Assembly (NCBI RefSeq): GCF_016919405.1
Contig: NZ_CP070353.1
Location: 2,976,501-3,040,500, forward strand
DNA: 64,000 bases
Reading direction: 5' to 3'
From: Ensifer sp. PDNC004
GTDB taxonomy: Bacteria; Pseudomonadota; Alphaproteobacteria; Rhizobiales; Rhizobiaceae
The notes beneath the pieces were generated by a model, which worked only from the letters and a program-made list of their open reading frames with translations, had not been told where the DNA came from and searched no databases. The translations under genes and the position numbers were made by a program. This document shows, one piece after another, positions 19,624 to 27,280 of the stretch. Numbering within the stretch: the first letter of the stretch is position 1; every line of letters begins with the position of its first letter.

Positions 19624-20172
19624 ATGACCGTCGATATCGGAAACCGGCTTCGTCATCTCCGCCTGATGCACACTCTGTCGCAGCGCGAACTGGCCAAGCG
19701 CGCCGGCGTCACCAATTCGACGATCTCGCTGATCGAGTCGAACGCCTCCAATCCTTCCGTCGGTGCGCTGAAGCGTATTCTCGACGGCATTCCGATCGGG
19801 CTTGCGGAGTTCTTCTCCTTCGAGCCGGAGAAGCCGCGCAAGGCGTTCTATGCGGCGGAGGAACTGGTCGAGATCGGCAAGGGGCCGATCTCCTACCGGC
19901 AGATCGGCGAAAATCTCTTCGGCCGCAGCCTGCAGATCCTGAAGGAGGTCTATCAGCCGGGCGCCGATACCGGAAAGGTGCCGCTGGTGCATGACGGCGA
20001 GGAGGGGGGCATCGTGTTGTCGGGCCGTATCGAGGTCACCGTCGACGATGAGCGGCGGATCCTGGGACCGGGGGATGCCTATTATTTTGAAAGCCGGCGG
20101 CCGCATCGTTTTCGCTGCGTCGGGCCGGTGCCCTGCGAAGTGATCAGCGCTTGTACGCCGCCGACGTTTTGA
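19624..20172 (+). CDS. XRE-cupin transcriptional regulator (PuuR-like)
   Basis: This is a 182-residue regulator starting at ATG 19624. It has an N-terminal XRE helix-turn-helix (RLRHLRLMHTLSQRELAKRA, TNSTISLIESN) and a C-terminal cupin (about residues 105-178, with HDGEEGGIVLSGRIEV and GPGDAYYFESRRPHRF). The size and layout match PuuR, the 185-residue putrescine-utilisation repressor. It is divergent from the omega-aminotransferase and probably regulates it in response to a polyamine or omega-amino acid. The ligand is inferred from family and context. Confidence 0.88.
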   Translation: MTVDIGNRLRHLRLMHTLSQRELAKRAGVTNSTISLIESNASNPSVGALKRILDGIPIGLAEFFSFEPEKPRKAFYAAEELVEIGKGPISYRQIGENLFGRSLQILKEVYQPGADTGKVPLVHDGEEGGIVLSGRIEVTVDDERRILGPGDAYYFESRRPHRFRCVGPVPCEVISACTPPTF

Positions 20173-20206
20173 GGGCGGACGGCGCCGAGGCGCCGTCCGG
20201 AGTTCG

Positions 20207-21439
20207 TCACGAAAGCCGCGCGCAGGCGTCTGCGATGCGCTTCAGCGCTTCCTTCAGTTCCGCTTCAGAGGTCGCATAGGAGATGCGGAAGAACGGCGAG
20301 AGACCGAAGGCCGAGCCCGGAACGACGGCGACATGGGCGTCGTCGAGCAGGTAGGCGCAGAAGTCCGTATCCGTTGCGATCGTCTTGCCCGACGGCGTGA
20401 CCTTGCCGAGCATGCCGGCGCAGCCGGAGAAGGTGTAGAAAGCACCTTCCGGAACGCGGCAATCGAGACCATCGATGGCGTTGAGGCCATTGACGACGAG
20501 ATCGCGGCGGCGCTGGAAGCTGGCGGTGCGTTCCTTGAGGAACTCCTGCGGGCCGGTCAGCGCGGCAACGGAAGCGGCCTGGCTGACGGAGGAGGGGCAG
20601 GAGGTCGCCTGGCTCTGGACCACGGCCATCGCCTTGATCAGGTCACGCGGGCCGCCGGCATAGCCGATGCGCCAGCCGGTCATGGCATAGGCCTTGGAGA
20701 CGCCGTTGACCGTCAGCGTGCGGTCCTTGAGCCGGGGCTCGAGCTGGGCCGGCGTGACGAAGCGGAAGCCGTCATAGACGATGTGCTCGTACATGTCGTC
20801 GACCAGCAGCCATACATGCGGATGCTTGAGGAGCACGTCGAGCAGCGGCCGATAGTCGCTCGCGCTATAGGCGGCACCCGACGGATTTGACGGCGAATTC
20901 AAGAGCACCCAGCGCGTTTTCGGTGTGATTGCCGCTTCGAGCTTGTCGGCCGTCAGCCGGAAGCCGGAGGAGGCGTCACAGGGGATCAGCACCGGCTTGC
21001 CTTCGCAGATCTGGACGATATCCGAATAGGAGGTCCAGTAGGGCGTCGGGATGACCACTTCGTCGCCGGGGTTGATCGACGCCATCATGGCGTTGAACAG
21101 GATCTGCTTGGCGCCGGTCGAAACCGTGATCTCGTCTTGCTCGTAGGCAAGGCCGTTTTCACGTTGGAATTTCTCTCGGATCGCCTTCTTCAGCTCCGGT
21201 GTGCCGTCGAGCGCGGTGTACTTGGTGTCGCCGCGCTTGATCGCTTCGCAGGCGGCGTCCTTGACGAAGTCGGGCGTGTCGAAATCCGGCTCGCCCGCAC
21301 CGAGGATGATCACCGGCTTGCCTTCGCGCTTCATGGCTTGCGCGCGGGCGCCGATCTTGAGGATTTCGGACACTCCGATCGAGGAGATCCGCGAGGCGGG
21401 CTCAAAGCCCGCCTCCTTGACCGTTTGGTTGATAGTCAT
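20207..21439 (-). CDS. Class I aminotransferase (aspartate aminotransferase type), probable 2-aminoadipate aminotransferase role
   Basis: This 410-residue fold-type I aminotransferase has the PLP lysine in GVSKAYAMTGWRIGYAGG, the SPSNPSG motif that binds the cofactor, and the C-terminal substrate arginine in FFRISYA. By sequence it belongs with the rhizobial aspartate aminotransferases (AatA/AatB group). It lies 26 bp downstream of the aminoadipate-semialdehyde dehydrogenase and is followed metabolically by HglS. The most economical reading is therefore that it converts 2-aminoadipate to 2-oxoadipate. Many such enzymes accept both aspartate and aminoadipate. Confidence 0.85.
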   Translation of the reverse strand: MTINQTVKEAGFEPASRISSIGVSEILKIGARAQAMKREGKPVIILGAGEPDFDTPDFVKDAACEAIKRGDTKYTALDGTPELKKAIREKFQRENGLAYEQDEITVSTGAKQILFNAMMASINPGDEVVIPTPYWTSYSDIVQICEGKPVLIPCDASSGFRLTADKLEAAITPKTRWVLLNSPSNPSGAAYSASDYRPLLDVLLKHPHVWLLVDDMYEHIVYDGFRFVTPAQLEPRLKDRTLTVNGVSKAYAMTGWRIGYAGGPRDLIKAMAVVQSQATSCPSSVSQAASVAALTGPQEFLKERTASFQRRRDLVVNGLNAIDGLDCRVPEGAFYTFSGCAGMLGKVTPSGKTIATDTDFCAYLLDDAHVAVVPGSAFGLSPFFRISYATSEAELKEALKRIADACARLS

Positions 21440-21465
21440 GGTCTCTACCTACCTGGGTGCGCCGA

Positions 21466-22998
21466 TTATTCGATGTCGAACGACACGCCCTGCGCCAGCG
21501 GCAGAGCCTTCGAATAGTTCACCGTGTTGGTGGCGCGGCGCATGTAGGCCTTCCACGAGTCCGAACCGGATTCGCGGCCGCCGCCGGTTTCCTTCTCACC
21601 GCCGAAGGCGCCACCGATTTCAGCGCCCGAGGTGCCGATGTTGACGTTGGCGATGCCGCAATCCGAACCGTCGACGGCGAGGAAGCGTTCCGATTCCTGC
21701 ATGTCGCGGGTGAAGATCGAGGACGACAGGCCGGCTGCGACCGCATTGTGATCGGCAACGACGGCGTCGAAGTCGCTGTACTTCATGACGTAGAGGATCG
21801 GCGCGAAGGTTTCTTCGAGAACCGGCCCGGCCTGCTTGGGCATTTCGACCAGAGCGGGCTTGGCGTAGTAGCCGTTGTCGTAGCCGAGCTCGACGCGCTC
21901 GCCGCCGGTGACGGTGCCACCATGCGACTTCGCCTCAGCGATCGCCTTCTGCATGCCGTCGAAGGCGGCCTTGTCGACGAGCGGGCCAACGAGGGCGGTG
22001 GTTTCGAGCGGGTTACCGACGGAGACCGAACCGTAGGCCTTCTTCAGGCGCGGCACGAGCTGGTCGTAGACGCTTTCATGCACGAACAGGCGACGCATGG
22101 TGGTGCAACGCTGGCCGGCGGTGCCCATGGCGCCGAAGGCGATGGCGCGCAGCGCCATGTCGAGATCGGCCGACGGGCAGACGATGCCGGCATTGTTGCC
22201 GCCGAGTTCGAGGATCGCGCGGGCGAAGCGCTTGGCAAGGCGCGGACCGACGTCGCGGCCCATGCGGGTCGAGCCGGTTGCCGAAACGAGCGGTAACTTC
22301 GGGTTGTCGACGAGAACTTCACCGACGGTGCGGTCGCCGATCAGGACCTGCGACAGGCCTTCCGGCGCATCGCCGAAGCGGGCGAGTGCGCGCTCGAAGA
22401 TCGCCTGCGAGGCAAGCGCCGTGAGCGGCGTCTTTTCAGACGGCTTCCAGACGACGGAGTTGCCGCAGACGATGGCAAGGGCGGCGTTCCACGACCAGAC
22501 GGCGACCGGGAAGTTGAAGGCCGAGATGACGCCGACGACGCCGAGCGGGTGCCAGGTTTCCATCATGCGGTGGCCGGGACGCTCGGTGGCGATGGTCAGG
22601 CCGTAGAGCTGGCGGGAAAGGCCGACTGCGAAATCGCAGATGTCGATCATTTCCTGGACTTCGCCGAGGCCTTCCGAGGTGATCTTGCCGGCTTCGATCG
22701 AAACCAGGCGGCCAAGGTCAGACTTGAAGGCGCGCAGTTCTTCGCCGAGCAGGCGGATCAGTTCGCCGCGCTTCGGCGCCGGAACCAGGCGCCAGGCCTT
22801 GAAGGCTTCATGGGCCTTTTCGATCTTGGCGGCAGCTTCAGCAGCCGAAACCGTCTTGAGGTTGCCGATCTTTTCGCCGGTAACCGGGCTGAAGGACGGC
22901 ATGTCGCCGCCGGTGTAGAGTTCCTTGGCGACGCCCATCTTTTCGAGAAGCGCTGCGGCTTCCTTGGTCACGTCGACTTTCTTGGTTGCGATGTTCAT
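21466..22998 (-). CDS. amaB: L-piperidine-6-carboxylate / 2-aminoadipate-6-semialdehyde dehydrogenase (ALDH7 type)
   Basis: This 510-residue aldehyde dehydrogenase carries the ALDH7 hallmarks: SAFNFPVAVWSWNAALA, the glutamate motif ILELGGNNAGIV and the catalytic Cys in GTAGQRCTTMRR. GIANVNIGTSGAEIGGAFGGEKETGGGRESGSD near the end is highly characteristic. GGGAGTCAGACC precedes the ATG. ALDH7 enzymes oxidise 2-aminoadipate semialdehyde, in equilibrium with piperideine-6-carboxylate, to 2-aminoadipate in lysine catabolism. Its neighbours encode the three later steps, which strongly supports this role. Confidence 0.9.
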   Translation of the reverse strand: MNIATKKVDVTKEAAALLEKMGVAKELYTGGDMPSFSPVTGEKIGNLKTVSAAEAAAKIEKAHEAFKAWRLVPAPKRGELIRLLGEELRAFKSDLGRLVSIEAGKITSEGLGEVQEMIDICDFAVGLSRQLYGLTIATERPGHRMMETWHPLGVVGVISAFNFPVAVWSWNAALAIVCGNSVVWKPSEKTPLTALASQAIFERALARFGDAPEGLSQVLIGDRTVGEVLVDNPKLPLVSATGSTRMGRDVGPRLAKRFARAILELGGNNAGIVCPSADLDMALRAIAFGAMGTAGQRCTTMRRLFVHESVYDQLVPRLKKAYGSVSVGNPLETTALVGPLVDKAAFDGMQKAIAEAKSHGGTVTGGERVELGYDNGYYAKPALVEMPKQAGPVLEETFAPILYVMKYSDFDAVVADHNAVAAGLSSSIFTRDMQESERFLAVDGSDCGIANVNIGTSGAEIGGAFGGEKETGGGRESGSDSWKAYMRRATNTVNYSKALPLAQGVSFDIE

Positions 22999-23080
22999 GG
23001 TCTGACTCCCGTCTTATTGGTTTAGATCATTCGATGGAGCGGTATGGGGCGGAAAACCGCACACAGTATTTCGCTCTGGC

Positions 23081-24502
23081 CTATCCGAAACGCACGCTGC
23101 CGAGCTTTCCCGGCGAGGTCAGCGTCTTCAGGCCCGCGGCCATGTCCTTGAGTTTGTCTGGTGTATAAAAGTCGTAATAGGCCTGATTGCGGCGGCCGAT
23201 CGCATGTTCCGCGCTGAAGCTGCCGTGATACTCCTCGACGGCGACTGCGAAAACCCACTCGCGCAGCCGCGGTTCGAACGTCTCGTCCTTGAGAAGGTCG
23301 CTGTCCTTCGGCACGACGAGGTTGAAGTGCACACCGCCGTCGCCGATATGACCGAAATCGCAGACGGTGACATCAGGGAATTTCGAGGGCATTTCGGCCT
23401 TCATATGGTCGCAGAAGGCCATGATGTCACCCCTTCGGAAGGAGACGTCAAAGGCGATCAGCTTGCCGAGATGCTTGACGCCCTCGGACAGAGCGTGGCG
23501 CAGCGCCCAGATCTCGTGCGGCGGGCCGACGAAGGCATCGGCGAGTGGTGCCTCCTCCATCTCCCAGATCTCGGCGAGCGCCGTCTCCAGCACGGCGTCG
23601 AGTGACTGCTCGCCCTCGCGCGGTGCCCAGGTGCGGCTGATTTCGGCGAGGATGACGTAGTCAGGGACGTTACCGCCCTGGAACGGGTTCTTCAGCGACG
23701 GCACATGGGCAAAGGCGGCCGTTACGGCGTTCTTCGACATGCCCTCGAAGGCCGAAAGATAAGCGCCGAGGCGTTCTTCCATGGCGCGCAGCAGAGGCAG
23801 CACATGGGCGCCGCTTGCCGGAACCAGCAGTGCGGTTGCCGTCTGTTGCGGCAGACGCTCGAGGTTGAGCACGCATTCGGTGACGATGCCGAAGGCGCCC
23901 GAGGTGCCGACGAAGATCTGCTTCCAGTCGACGCCGGTGTTGTTCTTGCGCAGGTCGCATTGCAGGTCGAGCACGGTTCCGTCCGCGTCGCCAAGCACGA
24001 CCTTGAGGCCGAGCGTGTTGCGGCGCACGTCGCCGTATTTGAGGAACCGCGAACCGCCGGTATTGGTGGCGATCATGCCGCCGATGCGCGGGTCGGCGCC
24101 GAGATCGATCGGGAAGAACAGGCCGTGTTCTTCCAGCCGCCGGTTGAGATCGGACAGCCGGAAACCGGCGTCGAGCCGCACAGAGCGGTTGTCGAGGTCG
24201 AGTTCGAACCGCTTTGCCAGCCGGTCGAGGCTGAGGATGGCTTCGTCGCCCGACTGATCCGGGGTCGAACCGGAGACAAGCCCGGTGTTGCCCGACTGCG
24301 GGATCAGCGCAATGCCGTTCGCAACGCAGTAGGCGACGGCAGCAGAGACCTCTTCGGTCGTTGCCGGCCGCAGAACGAGCGAGGTCCGGCCGCGATCGTA
24401 GCGCGCGCCGGTCTCATAGGCTTCCAGGTCTTCAGGACGCGTCAAGACACCCTTGTCTCCAAGGATGCCAGTGAGCGCGTCGATGTGCAGTTGATCGATC
24501 AT
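23081..24502 (-). CDS. FAD-linked oxidoreductase, probable D-2-hydroxyglutarate dehydrogenase
   Basis: This 473-residue FAD-binding oxidase has a VAO/PCMH-type FAD domain (IPQSGNTGLVSGSTP, GGMIATNTGGSRFLKYGDVR, VGTSGAFGIVTE). Its C-terminal domain carries the metal-binding GHIGDGGVHFN and SAEHAIGRRN motifs. These are the features of D-2-hydroxyglutarate and D-lactate dehydrogenases. It starts 10 bp after the HglS gene, whose product is D-2-hydroxyglutarate, so this enzyme would return that product to 2-oxoglutarate. A D-lactate or glycolate role cannot be excluded by sequence alone, but the context is strong. Confidence 0.87.
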   Translation of the reverse strand: MIDQLHIDALTGILGDKGVLTRPEDLEAYETGARYDRGRTSLVLRPATTEEVSAAVAYCVANGIALIPQSGNTGLVSGSTPDQSGDEAILSLDRLAKRFELDLDNRSVRLDAGFRLSDLNRRLEEHGLFFPIDLGADPRIGGMIATNTGGSRFLKYGDVRRNTLGLKVVLGDADGTVLDLQCDLRKNNTGVDWKQIFVGTSGAFGIVTECVLNLERLPQQTATALLVPASGAHVLPLLRAMEERLGAYLSAFEGMSKNAVTAAFAHVPSLKNPFQGGNVPDYVILAEISRTWAPREGEQSLDAVLETALAEIWEMEEAPLADAFVGPPHEIWALRHALSEGVKHLGKLIAFDVSFRRGDIMAFCDHMKAEMPSKFPDVTVCDFGHIGDGGVHFNLVVPKDSDLLKDETFEPRLREWVFAVAVEEYHGSFSAEHAIGRRNQAYYDFYTPDKLKDMAAGLKTLTSPGKLGSVRFG

Positions 24503-24512
24503 AGGATCAGTA

Positions 24513-25913
24513 TCATTCCGCAGCGATGGCGCCGGTCAAGACCCGGAGGCAGCTTTCGATCGAAGCCTGCTCGATGCCGGCATAATGATCGAACTCGTTG
24601 AGCACGGTCGCGCCGAGATCGCTCTCGAAGCGCTTCTGGTTCGGGCTGGCAACAAAGTCCTGCTGGGCGCCGTCACCGAGGTTCGACTGGAAGATACCCG
24701 CGGCGCTGACCGGCAGGAAGTCTTCGTAGACGATCGCGTCGAACTGAACGAGGCCGGCTGCGATCAGCGCTTCGATGTCGCGTGCAGCAGAGATGCCAGC
24801 CTTGCGGCCTTTTTCCGTCAGCGAATAGCTGAAATAGCCGAGTCCGGCTTCGCGGATGCCTGCCCAGGTGTCCGGGAACGGCTCGAAGGCCCCTGCAAGC
24901 GCCGCTTCGTATTCGCGGGCGTTGGAACCGTCGGCGGCCGGCCGAACGATCTTGCGCGAGGCGTCGAGCAAGTCGTCATAGAGCGCGCGGCCCTTCGGGG
25001 TCAGCGCGATGCCACGCTGTTCGATCTCGCCGAAGCGGGCGGTGTGCGAACCTTCCTTCCAGGTGCCATCGGCGTTTTTGAAGGAGACCGCCTCTTCGAG
25101 CGCCTTGAACGAGGTCTGGCGCAAGAGGATCGGGCACTTGCGGGTCGGCGGACCCTCGACGACGGCCTTCGGGGCAATCGCGTATTCCGGCATCAGCGCC
25201 TGCACCTTGTCGATGTCGAGCGTGCGCGGCGTGAGATGATTGATGTGCGGGCCCTTGAAGGAGACGACGTCGGCGATCAGGCGATGGGCGTCATGCAGGC
25301 GCTTGTACATGTCAGGGCTGACATTGGCCTGGTCGTGCCAACGGAAGGTTTCTAGTACTTCGGAAACGAAGCGCTCGGCATCGGCCTTGTCGAGACCACC
25401 GTCGCGCTCGGCCTTTTCCGTGAGTTCGACGGCGCCCGTCGTGAAGATCTGGCGTGCAGCCAGAATGACGTCGGCTTCGGCGCGCAGCGCTTCGTCGGCG
25501 ATCAGGTCGAGGCGCAGCAGCGAGGTGAACACGCGGAACGGGTTGCGCTTCAGCGCGGCGTCGCCGACCGGACGGAAGGCGGTGGAGTGAACCGGAACGC
25601 CGGCAGTCGAGAGATCATAGTAGCCGACCGGGTACATGCCCATGACGGCGAATACGCGGCGCATCATCGCAAGTTCGGCAGGCGTGCCGAGCCGGATCGC
25701 ACCGTGGCGTTCCTCGGAGATGCGGTCGAGCGTATCCGTCGCGTCGAGGCGCTCCTTCAGCTTGGGATCGGCGGCGAGCGTATCGTCGTTGACCTTGGCG
25801 ACCAGCTCCATCAGCGTGCCGTAAGCCGGCACCTCTTCGCGGTACATGACCGACATGGCTGCGGAAAAGGCCGAGCGGATGTCGTCGGCGGATACGAAAC
25901 TATTCTCTTTCAC
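24513..25913 (-). CDS. hglS: 2-oxoadipate dioxygenase/decarboxylase (HglS, DUF1338)
   Basis: From GTG 25913 the protein has 466 residues, close to the 464 of Pseudomonas putida HglS. With this start, His70, Arg74 (ERHGAIRLG) and His226 (GPHINHLTPR) fall exactly on the numbers I recall for its metal- and substrate-binding residues. Glu296 (FGEIEQRG) is two off. These matches are from memory, not an alignment. The DUF1338 enzyme converts 2-oxoadipate to D-2-hydroxyglutarate in an Fe(II)-dependent reaction that releases CO2. A longer in-frame start at 25958 would add 15 residues. It is the first gene of the lysine cluster and is divergent from a LysR gene. Confidence 0.9.
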   Translation of the reverse strand: MKENSFVSADDIRSAFSAAMSVMYREEVPAYGTLMELVAKVNDDTLAADPKLKERLDATDTLDRISEERHGAIRLGTPAELAMMRRVFAVMGMYPVGYYDLSTAGVPVHSTAFRPVGDAALKRNPFRVFTSLLRLDLIADEALRAEADVILAARQIFTTGAVELTEKAERDGGLDKADAERFVSEVLETFRWHDQANVSPDMYKRLHDAHRLIADVVSFKGPHINHLTPRTLDIDKVQALMPEYAIAPKAVVEGPPTRKCPILLRQTSFKALEEAVSFKNADGTWKEGSHTARFGEIEQRGIALTPKGRALYDDLLDASRKIVRPAADGSNAREYEAALAGAFEPFPDTWAGIREAGLGYFSYSLTEKGRKAGISAARDIEALIAAGLVQFDAIVYEDFLPVSAAGIFQSNLGDGAQQDFVASPNQKRFESDLGATVLNEFDHYAGIEQASIESCLRVLTGAIAAE

Positions 25914-25960
25914 TGGGGCTCGCCTCGCGCTATGGGTGAAGGACAAGGTCATTCTCATTT

Positions 25961-25973
25961 CGGATCATATCCG
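25961..25973. promoter_or_regulatory. Palindrome in the hglS-lysR intergenic region
   Basis: CGGAT (25961-25965) and ATCCG (25969-25973) flank CAT in the 113-bp gap between hglS and the divergent LysR gene. A LysR-type regulator binding site would be expected here, and this is the clearest dyad in the gap. Confidence 0.4.
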
Positions 25974-26026
25974 ATCGATCTGGCCATTGATTGCGTTGCT
26001 TCTGACTATGTTGATGCGAGGGCGGA

Positions 26027-26920
26027 ATGAAGTTGAGCCGCAGACTGGTTCCCGACGTGACGACGCTGCAGGCGTTCGAATGCGCGGCGCGACACGGCAG
26101 CTTCACGCAGGCCGCCGCCGAGCTGAACCTTACCCAGAGCGCCGTCAGCCGCCAGATCAAGGATCTCGAAAACCAGCTCGGCGTGCTCCTGTTCGAGCGC
26201 GTGCGCCAGCGGGTGATCCTGTCCGATGCCGGCCAGAAGTTTCTGCCGGAGGTGCGCCGTCTGCTCAACCAGACCGAGGAGCTGATGGTGCGGGCGATGG
26301 CGTCTGCCCGGGCGGATTCGACGCTCTCGATCGCGTCGTTGCCGACCTTCGGCAGCCGCTGGCTGGTGCCGCGGCTTCCCGATTTCCTCAAACGTTATCC
26401 GGACACGGTGATCAACATCGCCTCGCGCTCGGCGCCGTTCGATTTCGAAGAGCAGAATTTCGATCTCGCCATTCATTATGGCCAGCCGGTCTGGGCACGC
26501 GCCACCTGCAGCTATCTCTGCAGCGAGATCATCGTGCCGGCCGCAAGCCCTGCCCTGCTCGCCGACCATCCGATCGCAACCCCGGAAGATCTGGTCGCCG
26601 GTCCGCTCCTGCATCTGGCCACCCGGCCCAAACTCTGGGCGCAATGGTTCGAGGCCAACGACATGGACGGGCGAGGGGCCTATCGCGGCAACCGCTTTGA
26701 CCAGTTCTCCATGGTGATCGAGGCGGCGACCGCCGGCCTCGGTTTTGCGCTTCTGCCGCGCTATCTGATCGAGCAGGAGATTGCCGCCGGCACGCTGCGG
26801 ATCGTGCTCGACCGGCCGATGCAGACGGAAAACAGCTATTATCTCGCGGTGCCCGAGGGCAAGCTCGAAAACCCGATCAGCCTGGCGTTTCGCGAGTGGA
26901 TTACCGAGCAGGTGGGCTGA
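26027..26920 (+). CDS. LysR-family transcriptional regulator (GcvA-like)
   Basis: This 297-residue LysR protein has the N-terminal winged helix (LQAFECAARHGSFTQAAAEL, TQSAVSRQIKDLENQLGVLLFER) and a type-2 periplasmic-binding-like effector domain. Its effector-domain wording (LPTFGSRWLVPRLPDFLKRYPD) places it near GcvA. It is divergent from hglS with 113 bp between start codons. The standard expectation is that it controls the lysine-catabolic operon in response to an intermediate such as 2-aminoadipate or 2-oxoadipate. The target is inferred from position. Confidence 0.9.
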   Translation: MKLSRRLVPDVTTLQAFECAARHGSFTQAAAELNLTQSAVSRQIKDLENQLGVLLFERVRQRVILSDAGQKFLPEVRRLLNQTEELMVRAMASARADSTLSIASLPTFGSRWLVPRLPDFLKRYPDTVINIASRSAPFDFEEQNFDLAIHYGQPVWARATCSYLCSEIIVPAASPALLADHPIATPEDLVAGPLLHLATRPKLWAQWFEANDMDGRGAYRGNRFDQFSMVIEAATAGLGFALLPRYLIEQEIAAGTLRIVLDRPMQTENSYYLAVPEGKLENPISLAFREWITEQVG

Positions 26921-27280
26921 CCGATCGACGTTTTGTCGAAAATTCGTGGGAACCTTCCTCGCCCCCATCACGTTTCGCCTCGTCTGCCACCCGCATGAAG
27001 CTTGAAAGAGGGCGTTTGAGAGAGCTGTATCCTAGTGCCATTGGGGGCGCGTCCAGCGGCCTGTTCCGGCCTGTTTCGTCTGTGCGCAAATCGACCAATC
27101 TTGTATGAGCAATCCTTGCAAGCTGTTGGCACCACGGCTAAAAAATGCCATTTTCATGCATCACGCGGCCTTGAAAACCAATGCGCCGCCGGCTTTGCGA
27201 TCTCCGATGCCCAGTCGTGGGCGGTGCCTGTTACCGCCAGGTCCCGGTTTCCCGGGAAATGACGGTGGATGGGAGGACAC
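26921..27280 (+). other. Intergenic region upstream of ndvB
   Basis: These 360 bp separate the LysR gene from ndvB. Short reading frames here overlap one another and lack ribosome-binding sites, and I see no convincing gene. GGGAGGA at 27271-27277 is the ribosome-binding site for ndvB. A CCGGTTTCCCGG-like dyad lies near 27244-27256. No promoter matching the rhizobial consensus stands out. Confidence 0.5.
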
